Made by a program: the position numbers and the translations under genes
Shown here: positions 8,955-16,834 of the stretch, piece after piece
Position numbering within the stretch: position 1 is the stretch's first letter
Layout of the letters: the number at the start of each line of letters is the position of its first letter
The notes under the pieces: generated by a model
Databases searched by the model: none
Seen by the model: only the letters and a program-made list of their open reading frames with translations
What the model was told of the DNA's origin: nothing
Origin: Bacillota bacterium
GTDB taxonomy: Bacteria > Bacillota > Clostridia > DSM-8532
Assembly (NCBI GenBank): GCA_023415205.1
Contig: JAEZLR010000034.1
Location: forward strand, 17,210 to 81,209
Length of the DNA stretch: 64,000 bases
Reading direction: 5' to 3'

Positions 8955-9216
8955 AAACTTATGATGCGGAGATAAAATCGTTAGGGCTCCTACAGAGAGC
9001 GGGCAGTGGTGGAAAGCTTGCGGAATGCTGAACGAAAAATGGACCGCTGAAGGCGAGGGGAAAGGCTTAAAGCCAAGTATCTGAGACGCGTGCTGGCGTT
9101 AACGGCAGAGGAAGTGTTGGCTTTCTCGTAATGAGTGGGTTTGCTTAAAGCAAACCAATGAAGGTGGTACCGCAGATATTAAGTCTGTCCTTTGAACGAA
9201 GGATGGACTTTTTTGT
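8955..9216 (+). promoter_or_regulatory. T-box riboswitch, tryptophan type (UGG specifier)
   Basis: This fills the 421-bp gap between mntP and trpP. Stem I distal elements are recognisable as AGAGAGCGGGCAGTGGTGGAAAG near 8995-9016. The 3' strand then reads GAACGAAAAATGGACC, placing TGG (9040-9042) as the specifier codon. The conserved T-box AAGGTGGTACCGC lies at 9161-9173 and would form the antiterminator. The competing terminator stem (AAGTC...GACTT, about 12 bp with two G-U pairs) ends in a T run at 9181-9216. Uncharged tRNA-Trp pairing with UGG and the T-box would allow read-through into the downstream transporter. The class is certain from the T-box motif; the specifier is inferred from position and agrees with the trpP product. 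Confidence 0.92.
9181..9216 (+). terminator. T-box regulated intrinsic terminator
   Basis: Near-perfect 12-bp stem AAGTCTGTCCTT/AAGGATGGACTT (two G-U wobbles) followed by a T run. It is mutually exclusive with the antiterminator formed by the T-box sequence just upstream. Confidence 0.85.
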
Positions 9217-9266
9217 TTGTTTACTAAAATTTTGAGATGAGATGAGAAGAGAAAGGAAGAGATGAG

Positions 9267-9830
9267 ATGAGTAATGAGATGAGTAAGAGAAGAGTGGTAT
9301 CAGTTAATCAAAAAAAGGGACTTTCCATTTATGATGTGATCCTTGTGGGAGTACTCCTTGCCGCTGGAGCCGTACTGAAATTTTTTGTAGGATCATTGTT
9401 TTCAGCAGGAATGAAGCCGAATTTTATCATTGCCATGTACTGCCTGGCCATTCTTTTGATTAAGCCCCGTTTGGGTGAGGGCCTTATTATCGGCCTTTTA
9501 GCCGGTATTGTCTGTCAGTTCTTCCCGGGAACCCCGTATATTAACTTGGTTAGTGAGCTTGTGGGGGCCGTGGTTATGGTACTCATTGTAAGCCTCCCGA
9601 TGGCTATAAAAAAGTTTTCCCTGGCTCCCATAGTTGCCACCTTCATTAGCACTCTGGCAAGCGGGTTCACCTTTATCGGCGTCATGTACCTGGTATTTTA
9701 CGCCGGAGCGGACATCAAGCCTACGCCCCTTGCGGTTTTCCTGGGTATTATTTTCGGAACTGCTTTTATTAACAGCATTATTGTACAGGTACTGTATGTT
9801 CCTCTGAAACTGGCCCTTAAAAAGGATTAA
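9267..9830 (+). CDS. trpP: Tryptophan-specific ECF substrate-binding (S) component TrpP
   Basis: Membrane protein of 187 residues with about five to six hydrophobic segments, of the TrpP type. YSIYDVILVGVLLAAGA-like N-terminal text is read here as LSIYDVILVGVLLAAGAVL, followed by GMKPNFIIAMYCLAILLI and GLLAGIVCQFFPGTPYINL. It is the tryptophan-binding subunit of an energy-coupling-factor importer. Three genes for its own energising module (two ATPases and EcfT) follow directly, and a UGG T-box precedes it, so specificity for tryptophan is supported from two sides. The start is ambiguous because GATGAG is reiterated; the ATG at 9267 is 7 bp after AAAGGAAG, and an in-frame ATG at 9279 is the alternative. 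Confidence 0.9.
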   Translation: MSNEMSKRRVVSVNQKKGLSIYDVILVGVLLAAGAVLKFFVGSLFSAGMKPNFIIAMYCLAILLIKPRLGEGLIIGLLAGIVCQFFPGTPYINLVSELVGAVVMVLIVSLPMAIKKFSLAPIVATFISTLASGFTFIGVMYLVFYAGADIKPTPLAVFLGIIFGTAFINSIIVQVLYVPLKLALKKD

Positions 9831-9877
9831 GCACTCATAAAGACAGCATTGACAGATAAGACGGAGGGTGATGTAAG

Positions 9878-10738
9878 GTGAGTAGGCCCATGGTACATAT
9901 CAAGGACTTGAGCTTTAAATATAAAGATGGCAGTAAATTTGCCCTGGAAAATATCCATGTGACCATCGAAAAGGGTGACTTTGTAGGTATCATAGGCAGC
10001 AGTGGTGCCGGGAAAACCTCGTTGATTTACACCATGAATGGGGTAATTCCCCACCACTACAGAGGAGATTTCTACGGTGAAGCTCTTGTGGATGGCTTGG
10101 ACACAGTGGATACATCCCTCGGTCAACTTTCGCTGCTATCGGGAAGTGTCTTTCAAGATATTGATGGTCAGATGGTGTCAACCTTGGTTGAGGATGAGAT
10201 TCTTTTTGGTCTTGAAAACAACGGTATTCCTAGAGAGGATATCGAAAGCCGTATGAATGACGCTCTTGAGAGAATTGGCATCACTCATCTTAAATATCGC
10301 ACCATTAGTTCATTAAGTGGTGGAGAGAAGCAGAAGGTGGCTTTGTGCGCCATTCTGGCACTCAAACCACAGATGCTCCTTTTGGATGAGCCAACCGCCG
10401 AACTTGATCCACAAAGCAGCCAGCAGATTTTCAAAATCCTTAAGGAGCTCAATGAGAAGGAGGGCCTGACCATTGTCATTGTGGAGCAGAAAATTATGCT
10501 CTTAAGTGAGTATGTTAAGAGGCTCATTGTCATGGAGCACGGGAAAGTCCTTTTAGATGACAGCGTCAGGGAGGTTCTCAAGCATAGCAAGGAACTCTAC
10601 GATGCAGGGATTAATTGTCCCAGGGTGGTCAGCCTGTGTGATGAGTTGACCGGTCGGGGATTGTATGATGGCCCGGCGCCTATTCAACTAGAGGAAGCAG
10701 AAATGATGGTAAAGGAGATTCTTCATGGTAAGATTTGA
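9878..10738 (+). CDS. ecfA1: ECF transporter ATPase, first copy (EcfA1-like)
   Basis: Cytoplasmic ABC ATPase of 286 residues that energises the tryptophan ECF importer. It shows Walker A GSSGAGKTS (about residues 38-46), the signature LSGGEKQKVALC, Walker B LLLDEPTAELDP, and the switch histidine region, here VEQKIM with Q in place of H. The usual switch residue therefore appears to be substituted. The start is a GTG, 7 bp after GGAGGGTG. It overlaps the second ATPase gene by 14 bp, indicating co-translation. ECF modules normally contain two different ATPases, as here. Confidence 0.9.
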   Translation: MSRPMVHIKDLSFKYKDGSKFALENIHVTIEKGDFVGIIGSSGAGKTSLIYTMNGVIPHHYRGDFYGEALVDGLDTVDTSLGQLSLLSGSVFQDIDGQMVSTLVEDEILFGLENNGIPREDIESRMNDALERIGITHLKYRTISSLSGGEKQKVALCAILALKPQMLLLDEPTAELDPQSSQQIFKILKELNEKEGLTIVIVEQKIMLLSEYVKRLIVMEHGKVLLDDSVREVLKHSKELYDAGINCPRVVSLCDELTGRGLYDGPAPIQLEEAEMMVKEILHGKI

Positions 10739-11534
10739 AGCAGTCAGCTTTGGTTATGAAGGCAAACAGACCATTAAGGATGTGTCCTTTCAGATTAATA
10801 AGGGCGATTTTGCTGCTATCATTGGAGCAAACGGCGCGGGGAAGACCACCCTGTCCAAGCTTTCTAATGGCATACTTAAGCCTACCTCGGGGCGAGTTCT
10901 CGTCAAGGATAAGAATACCAAGACCACGAGAACCAGTGAAATGGCCAGGACCATTGGCTTCCTTTTTCAAAACCCCGATCGTCAGATCTGCCAGAACACC
11001 ATCGCCGGTGAAATCCTTTTCGGTCTCAAATGCGTCCTTCAGGATGAGAGGGAGATTGAAAGTCGGCTGAATAAGACACTGGAGACCTTTGGGTTTGATG
11101 GTTCCTCCGACCCTTTTAGCATGAGCCGAGGAGAGAGACAGCGTATTGCTCTAGCCTCTGTTTTAGCCATACAGCCCGAAATTCTAGTTCTGGATGAGCC
11201 TACCACCGGCTTGGACTATCGTGAATGCATGCATATCATGGAACTGATACAAGGCCTTAACAGCAGGGGGACGACGGTAATGATGGTGACTCATGATATG
11301 GAGATCGTCAATGATTTTGCTTCCCGCGTTCTGGTTGTGGGCGGAGGAAAGCTGCTGGCGGATGGAGATAAATCCTCGGTCTTTAAGAATACTGAGGTAA
11401 TGAGAGCCGCGTCGTTGATGCCACCGCAGATTTCAGCTCTGGCTCATCGGTTGGGCGGGAATTTTGAGGGCATTCATCATGTTTCGGAAATGGCGGACAG
11501 GATTCAAAATCTGAAAGGGGGCGGGTGTGCATGA
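10725..11534 (+). CDS. ecfA2: ECF transporter ATPase, second copy (EcfA2-like)
   Basis: Second cytoplasmic ATPase (269 residues) of the tryptophan ECF module. Walker A is GANGAGKTT (about 34-42), the Q-loop is LFQNPDRQI, the signature is the unusual MSRGERQR in place of LSGGQ, Walker B is LVLDEPTTGLDY, and the switch is THDMEI. The aberrant signature may make one of the two composite ATP sites of the heterodimer weak, a common pattern in heterodimeric ABC proteins (inference). AAAGGAG precedes the ATG, which lies inside the end of the first ATPase gene. The stop overlaps the ATG of ecfT. Confidence 0.9.
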   Translation: MVRFEAVSFGYEGKQTIKDVSFQINKGDFAAIIGANGAGKTTLSKLSNGILKPTSGRVLVKDKNTKTTRTSEMARTIGFLFQNPDRQICQNTIAGEILFGLKCVLQDEREIESRLNKTLETFGFDGSSDPFSMSRGERQRIALASVLAIQPEILVLDEPTTGLDYRECMHIMELIQGLNSRGTTVMMVTHDMEIVNDFASRVLVVGGGKLLADGDKSSVFKNTEVMRAASLMPPQISALAHRLGGNFEGIHHVSEMADRIQNLKGGGCA

Positions 11535-12292
11535 AGGGCTTATTGAACTATTCTGAAGGAAATACAGTACTCCACCGCATGAATCCCATAAGCAAGTTGC
11601 TCATTGCCCTTCTTATCAGTATTTCGTGCTTTTTGTGCAGTGGTCATCTTTTTCTTCTGGGCATCCTACTGATTAATCTAGCCCTCGCGGCTGTTGGTGG
11701 AATACTTGACCGGGGACTTGGTATGCTGAAAGCCCTTTTAAAGCTTTCCATCATACTTTTTCTGCTTCAGGTCTTTTTTATCCGGGATGGAAATATCCTT
11801 ATAAATCTTCCGTTGAATATTTATATTACCGACAAGGGGCTATCCTTTTCTCTGCTGATTATACTCAGGCTCATCGGAGCGACCATGCCCTTAACCCTGA
11901 TGCTCTCCCTTACCCCAATGAATGATCTGTCCAATGTCCTGGTGGAAAAGCTGGGTATCCCTTATAAATACGCTTTTTCCCTCATAACAGCCATCCGTTT
12001 CATTCCGGTTTTCATGAATGACATGCAGGCTATTATGGAGGCTCAGACGGCACGGGGTGTAGAATTTGACACCAAAAACCTGTTAAAGAAAATCGGCCTT
12101 CTGCTGCCTCTTTGCGTTCCTCTGCTGATTTCATCAGTAAAGCGTATTGAATACGGCGCACTTTCGGCAGAGCTGAGAGGCTTTCACAACCGAAAAAAGA
12201 ACAGTGGATATAAACAATACGGCTTTAAGGCTCACGATGCGGGGGGGCTGGCTTTCTTCACCTTGCTCTTAGTGGCTTCGATATTATTGTAA
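11531..12292 (+). CDS. ecfT: ECF transporter transmembrane coupling protein EcfT
   Basis: Membrane coupling (T) subunit of 253 residues. N-terminal hydrophobic helices (ISKLLIALLISISCFLCSG and following) are followed by the cytoplasmic coupling region with two short Ala/Leu-Arg-Gly motifs, AQTARGVEF and SAELRGFH, which in this family contact the two ATPases. A GTG two codons upstream is possible, but the ATG at 11531 overlaps the TGA of the preceding gene (ATGA), a typical translational coupling. It is the last gene of the T-box operon; no obvious terminator is seen in the 28 bp before the convergent activase gene. Confidence 0.92.
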   Translation: MKGLLNYSEGNTVLHRMNPISKLLIALLISISCFLCSGHLFLLGILLINLALAAVGGILDRGLGMLKALLKLSIILFLLQVFFIRDGNILINLPLNIYITDKGLSFSLLIILRLIGATMPLTLMLSLTPMNDLSNVLVEKLGIPYKYAFSLITAIRFIPVFMNDMQAIMEAQTARGVEFDTKNLLKKIGLLLPLCVPLLISSVKRIEYGALSAELRGFHNRKKNSGYKQYGFKAHDAGGLAFFTLLLVASILL

Positions 12293-12320
12293 TGCGGATA
12301 TGAGTTTGACTGGGAAGGGT

Positions 12321-15300
12321 TCAGGAGTGGATTCCCTCATAGTCCTTTGCCCTTTCCAGCATTAAGCGGATGCGGTTAGTTTGATTCACTTCACTGGCAC
12401 CGGGATCATAGTCTACGGCGACAATATTGGCCTGGGGATACTTATCCTTTATGGCCTTGATCATCCCTTTTCCTGTGATATGGTTGGGGAGGCAGGCAAA
12501 GGGCTGCATACAGACGATATGATGGGCGCCCTCCTCAATGAGCTCGACCATCTCAGCAGTCAAAAGCCAGCCCTCTCCGGTATGGTTGCCCAGAGAAAGA
12601 AGGCCATTAACAAGCTGAGCCATTTCGTAAATATGAGCTGGGGGTGCATATCTCCGGCTCTCACTCAGAGCCACACGCACATCATTTCTATAATCCTCCG
12701 CAAGCTTGATAAAAAAATTACCCAATAGCCGGGGAGTGTTTTTCCCCGACAGGGCATGGTAATCATAATCCCTTCCAAAGGCGCAGTAGAGAAAAAAGTC
12801 CATCAGCCCGGGAACCACCAGCTCTGCACCCGATTCCTCAATAAATTCAGCCATGTGATTGTTGGCGGTGGGATGATATTTGACCAGTATTTCACCCACC
12901 AGCCCCACCCGAGGCTTTTTAACACCCGAAACCTCAATGGCTTCAAAATCCTTGACTATGCCCCGGAGGTTTTCACGGAAGCCTTTTCTGTCGCCCGTCC
13001 TAAGACTTTCCTTACATTGGTTCATCCAATGTTGATAAACCTGCTGGGCCCGTCCTTTTACCCTCTCATAGGGTTGGGTCTGGAACAATACCTTCATGAT
13101 AAGATCCCCGTAAATTACCCCCATAATGGCCTTCTTAATCAGCGTTGGCGTCAGTCTAAACCCAGGATTCTTTTCAAAGCCCATAACATTCAGGGAGATG
13201 ACGGGGATACTGTGAAACCCTGTGGCCATAAGGGCTTTTTTCAAGAGAGGAAGGTAGTTGCTGGCCCTGCAGGGCCCTCCGGTCTGACTCATAATAATGG
13301 CGGTATGCTCAAGGTCATATTTCCCGGACTTAAGGGCCCGGAGTATTTGTCCAATGATAATGATGGAGGGATAGCAGGAATCATTGTTCACATATTTAAG
13401 ACCAAGCTCAATGTCCTCCTTGGTAGCCTCACGGAGGATTTCAAAATGGTAGCCTTCTGAGCGTGCCGCAGCCTCCACCAGTTCAAAATGGATGGGGGAC
13501 ATCTGGGGAGCCAAAATGGTATGGGGCCCATTGCGCATGGCCTTGGTAAAAACCGGACGTAAAGGGGTAGTCCCTCTTTTAGACTGAGCCGTGTCCTGGG
13601 AGGAAGGAGGAAGCCTTGTTTTCAATGCCGCATTTAACGATCTCAAACGAATTCGGATGGCCCCTAGGTTGCTGACCTCGTCAATTTTGATCAGGGTATA
13701 GGTCTTTCCCTTGGAGGAGAGTATCTCCTGGGCCTGCTCGGCGGCGATGGAATCAGGGCCGCAACCGAAGGAGTTCAATTGTACCAATTCAAGATACGGC
13801 GTCCGTGAAACAAAGTCAGCCGCCTCATAAAGCCTGGAATGGTACATCCATTGATCCAAGACTCTCAACGGCCTTTGTACATGGCCCAGATGGGCCACCG
13901 AATCTTCTGTAAGCACAGCCAGACCCATGGAGGAGAGTAGGTCGGGAATGCCATGATGCACCTCGGGATCCAAATGGTAGGGTCTGCCTGAAAGCACTAT
14001 CCCACGGCTTTTCGTGGATTCAAGCCAGGTAAGCACCTCCTCGCCCTTTCTTCGGATATCCTGTTTACATTTTTCATCTTCCTCCCAAGCCTTTTGAACG
14101 GCTTGTTCAATTTCTTTGAAGGAGATACCAAACTCAAGTAATTCCTCGGAAAGCCTCTGAATCAACCTCTTCTTGTCGTTATATGGGAGGAAGGGGTTGA
14201 GAAACCGGATATTATTTTCCCGGAGCACATCCATATTGGCGCGTATGACCTCGGCATAACCCACCACCATGGGACAATTATAGTGGTTGTCCGCCTTTTT
14301 GAATTCCTGATGTTCCAAGGGCAGGCAGGGATAGAAAATGGTTTTCACACCCTCTTCAATCAAGGAGACAATATGCCCGTGGACGAGCTTTGCAGGATAG
14401 CAGGCCGTGTCCGAAGAAATGGTATCCATGCCCAGCTCATATACCTTACGGCTGGAAACGGAAGAGAGAATCACCCTGAAGCCCAACACTGTAAAAAAGA
14501 TGAACCAGAAGGGGTAGTTTTCATACATATTCAGTACGCGTGGAATACCAATGACTCCTCTGAGGGCAAATTCTTTATCCAAAGGACGGTAATCAAATAA
14601 GCGCCTGAGCTTATAATCAAACAGATTGGGAATCTCTTTTTGCTTTTCCAGCCCAGATCCTCTTTCGCAGCGGTTGCCTGAAATGTGCCTTTGTCCATCA
14701 TTGAAGCTGTTAATGGTTAAGAGACAGTTATTGGTGCATCCCTGGCAACGGGAGAGGGTGGTGTTGAAGGAAAAGGCTTTGAGCTTTTCGGCGGAGATCA
14801 ATGTGCTTACGTGATCCTCGGGACTATGCCTTCTAGCCAGGAGAGCGGCACCGTAAGCCCCCATAAGTCCCGCAATATCAGGTCGAACCACATTTTTTTC
14901 TGTCATGAGTTCAAGGCTTCTAACAATGGCATTATTCAAGAAGGTGCCTCCCTGAACGATAATCTTTTCTCCCAACTCAGACGGATCTTTTATCTTGATC
15001 ACCTTATGAAGGGCATTTTTTATGACAGAGTAGCACAGGCCTGCAGAGATGTCTCCTACCGACACCCCTTCCTTTTGTACCTGCTTGACTTTAGAGTTCA
15101 TGAATACTGTGCAGCGAGAGCCCAGATCGGCAGGTGCCCTGGAGGCAAGTCCCTCACGGACAAAGGCTTCAATGGATAATCCCAGAGATCCCGCAAAGGT
15201 CTCGATAAACGATCCGCAGCCCGATGAACAGGACTCGTTGAGGACAACACTCTCAATGAGGCCATCACGCACCTTTATACATTTCATATCCTGTCCGCCG

Positions 15301-16586
15301 ATGTCCAGGATGAAATCCACACCGGGCAAAAAGTGCTGGGCGGCAGTATAATGCGCTACGGTCTCCACCTCGCCCATATCACAATGAAGGGCGGATTTGA
15401 CAAGCTGCTCCCCGTAGCCTGTCACCACGCAATAGGCGATATATGCATCCTCTGGGAGATCAGCATATATCTTATCAAGCATTTTGATGGCTGAGCTTAA
15501 GGGGCTTCCCTCGTTACGGCCATACTGTGAAAAGAGTAAATTACTCTCATTATCAATCAAGGCGGCCTTGCTGGTGGTGGAGCCTATATCCAGACCAAGA
15601 AAACATTTGCCCCGATGGTCCTTCAATTCCTTTCTCCGCACCCTGTTTTTTTGATGTCTCTTGGTAAATAGGTCATATTCCTGCTCACTCTTGAAAAGCG
15701 GCTCAAGATTCCCGGTTTCATACTTAAAAAGACCTTTGTCTGCCTTGAGCCTGTTATGAAGCTCCTTGAGGGTGAGGGAATCCTCCCCGTTTTTAGAGGC
15801 CAAGGCTGCGCCCATGGCCATATAGACCTGGGCCTTTTCAGGGACGACCATCTCTTCATCAGCAAGCCCCAGGGTTTCCTGAAAGCGCTTCCTAAGCTGG
15901 GGCAGAAAATGTAGGGGCCCCCCAAGAAAGCCGACTCTTCCGCGAATTTTCCGGCCACAGGATAACCCCCCCACGGTTTGGTTGACCACCGCCTGAAAGA
16001 TGGAAGCGGCAATATCCTCTTTTCTTGCCCCCTCATTGAGGAGGGGCTGGATGTCGGTTTTGGCAAAAACGCCGCACCGGGCAGCGATGGGGTAAATGAT
16101 CCGGTGATCCTGCGCTAGAATGTCCAATCCCTGGGCATCGGTATTTAATAGCGCTGCCATCTGGTCAATAAAGGCACCTGTTCCTCCTGCACAGATGCCA
16201 TTCATACGGTGATCAACACCTTTCTCAAAAAAGGTCATTTTTGCGTCTTCTCCCCCCAGCTCAATCATCACATTGATGCCGGGATTATAGTGCTCAATGG
16301 CTTTACAGCCAGCAATGACCTCCTGTACAAAGGGGACCCGAAGAACCTGGGAGAGGGCGAGCCCTCCCGATCCGGTAAGGGTAACGGTGATCTTCCGATT
16401 ACCAAAGGATTCATAGAGATCATCCCACAGGTACTCCAGTGTTTTCCAGAGCTCGGAGTGATGTCTTTGATATCTATCGTAAATCAATTGGTTTAGTTCA
16501 TCTAAAACAGCAATTTTAATGGTGGTGGAACCCACGTCTATACCCAGATGCAAGAGCTTATCCCCAGCGCCGACCCTGCAATTCAT
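12321..16586 (-). CDS. Giant acyl-CoA dehydratase activase-type protein (two BadF/HgdC ATPase domains plus dehydratase-like regions)
   Basis: A 1421-residue protein. Two ASKHA-type activase domains begin with GIDVGSTTIKIAVLDE (about residue 13) and GLDIGSTTSKAALID (about 330), each with a Gly/Cys cluster motif, GICAGGTGAF and NESCSSGCGSF (about 449). Then comes CQGCTNNCL (about 613), a DUF2229-type region (about 660-880; DTACYPAKLVHGH) and a C-terminal 2-hydroxyacyl-CoA-dehydratase-like part (about 1010-1400; NNDSCYPS, SQTGGPCRASNY). Smaller relatives use ATP to push an electron from a [4Fe-4S] cluster onto a dehydratase or benzoyl-CoA reductase. Here activator and acceptor-like parts are in one chain; the substrate is unknown. 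In-frame starts further up (16619, 16745) exist, but the 16745 extension runs through a hairpin element and has no ribosome site, so the ATG at 16586 after GGAAAGAAAG is preferred. Confidence 0.82.
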   Translation of the reverse strand: MNCRVGAGDKLLHLGIDVGSTTIKIAVLDELNQLIYDRYQRHHSELWKTLEYLWDDLYESFGNRKITVTLTGSGGLALSQVLRVPFVQEVIAGCKAIEHYNPGINVMIELGGEDAKMTFFEKGVDHRMNGICAGGTGAFIDQMAALLNTDAQGLDILAQDHRIIYPIAARCGVFAKTDIQPLLNEGARKEDIAASIFQAVVNQTVGGLSCGRKIRGRVGFLGGPLHFLPQLRKRFQETLGLADEEMVVPEKAQVYMAMGAALASKNGEDSLTLKELHNRLKADKGLFKYETGNLEPLFKSEQEYDLFTKRHQKNRVRRKELKDHRGKCFLGLDIGSTTSKAALIDNESNLLFSQYGRNEGSPLSSAIKMLDKIYADLPEDAYIAYCVVTGYGEQLVKSALHCDMGEVETVAHYTAAQHFLPGVDFILDIGGQDMKCIKVRDGLIESVVLNESCSSGCGSFIETFAGSLGLSIEAFVREGLASRAPADLGSRCTVFMNSKVKQVQKEGVSVGDISAGLCYSVIKNALHKVIKIKDPSELGEKIIVQGGTFLNNAIVRSLELMTEKNVVRPDIAGLMGAYGAALLARRHSPEDHVSTLISAEKLKAFSFNTTLSRCQGCTNNCLLTINSFNDGQRHISGNRCERGSGLEKQKEIPNLFDYKLRRLFDYRPLDKEFALRGVIGIPRVLNMYENYPFWFIFFTVLGFRVILSSVSSRKVYELGMDTISSDTACYPAKLVHGHIVSLIEEGVKTIFYPCLPLEHQEFKKADNHYNCPMVVGYAEVIRANMDVLRENNIRFLNPFLPYNDKKRLIQRLSEELLEFGISFKEIEQAVQKAWEEDEKCKQDIRRKGEEVLTWLESTKSRGIVLSGRPYHLDPEVHHGIPDLLSSMGLAVLTEDSVAHLGHVQRPLRVLDQWMYHSRLYEAADFVSRTPYLELVQLNSFGCGPDSIAAEQAQEILSSKGKTYTLIKIDEVSNLGAIRIRLRSLNAALKTRLPPSSQDTAQSKRGTTPLRPVFTKAMRNGPHTILAPQMSPIHFELVEAAARSEGYHFEILREATKEDIELGLKYVNNDSCYPSIIIIGQILRALKSGKYDLEHTAIIMSQTGGPCRASNYLPLLKKALMATGFHSIPVISLNVMGFEKNPGFRLTPTLIKKAIMGVIYGDLIMKVLFQTQPYERVKGRAQQVYQHWMNQCKESLRTGDRKGFRENLRGIVKDFEAIEVSGVKKPRVGLVGEILVKYHPTANNHMAEFIEESGAELVVPGLMDFFLYCAFGRDYDYHALSGKNTPRLLGNFFIKLAEDYRNDVRVALSESRRYAPPAHIYEMAQLVNGLLSLGNHTGEGWLLTAEMVELIEEGAHHIVCMQPFACLPNHITGKGMIKAIKDKYPQANIVAVDYDPGASEVNQTNRIRLMLERAKDYEGIHS

Positions 16587-16690
16587 GAGATGCTTTCTTT
16601 CCTTTCTTCCGGTCATCATTGTTTTAACCGCTAAGTTGGTTTCAAGCAGTAGTATGACCAGAATGACGGAAGAGAAAACAGGAGCTGGAT

Positions 16691-16797
16691 CAAAAAAGAT
16701 AGAAAGGCCCTGATGTTCCTCACTCCAACTGCATTCTCGCATCACAACTTAATCTGCTCATGCGGGGGCAATTCAAATTAAAACATCAGGGCATTTT
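16691..16797 (-). ncRNA. Candidate structured RNA element / intrinsic terminator upstream of the activase gene
   Basis: On the minus strand, GCCCTGATGTT (from 16792) is perfectly complementary over 11 bp to AACATCAGGGC (ending at 16707). The intervening 64 nt contain a second pairing, CGCAT (16764-16760) with ATGCG (16742-16738). The 3' arm is followed by a pyrimidine-rich CTTTCTATCTTTTTTG tail. This could be an intrinsic terminator with a large structured loop that ends the radical SAM operon. It could also be a regulatory leader of the activase gene, or a small RNA. The sequence does not match a riboswitch class that can be named here. Confidence 0.4.
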
Positions 16798-16834
16798 ATT
16801 GCTCGGAGCCACTTCCGAGAAGAGTTTCGTCCTA

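Noticed and set aside
12756..13460. 234-codon open frame on the plus strand
   Set aside because: It lies wholly inside the activase gene on the opposite strand, has no ribosome site and no protein-like motif; long antisense frames are common in coding DNA of this composition.
16587..16745. N-terminal extension of the activase to 16745
   Set aside because: No ribosome site, overlaps the hairpin element, and adds hydrophobic residues before the conserved ATPase start that the family does not show.
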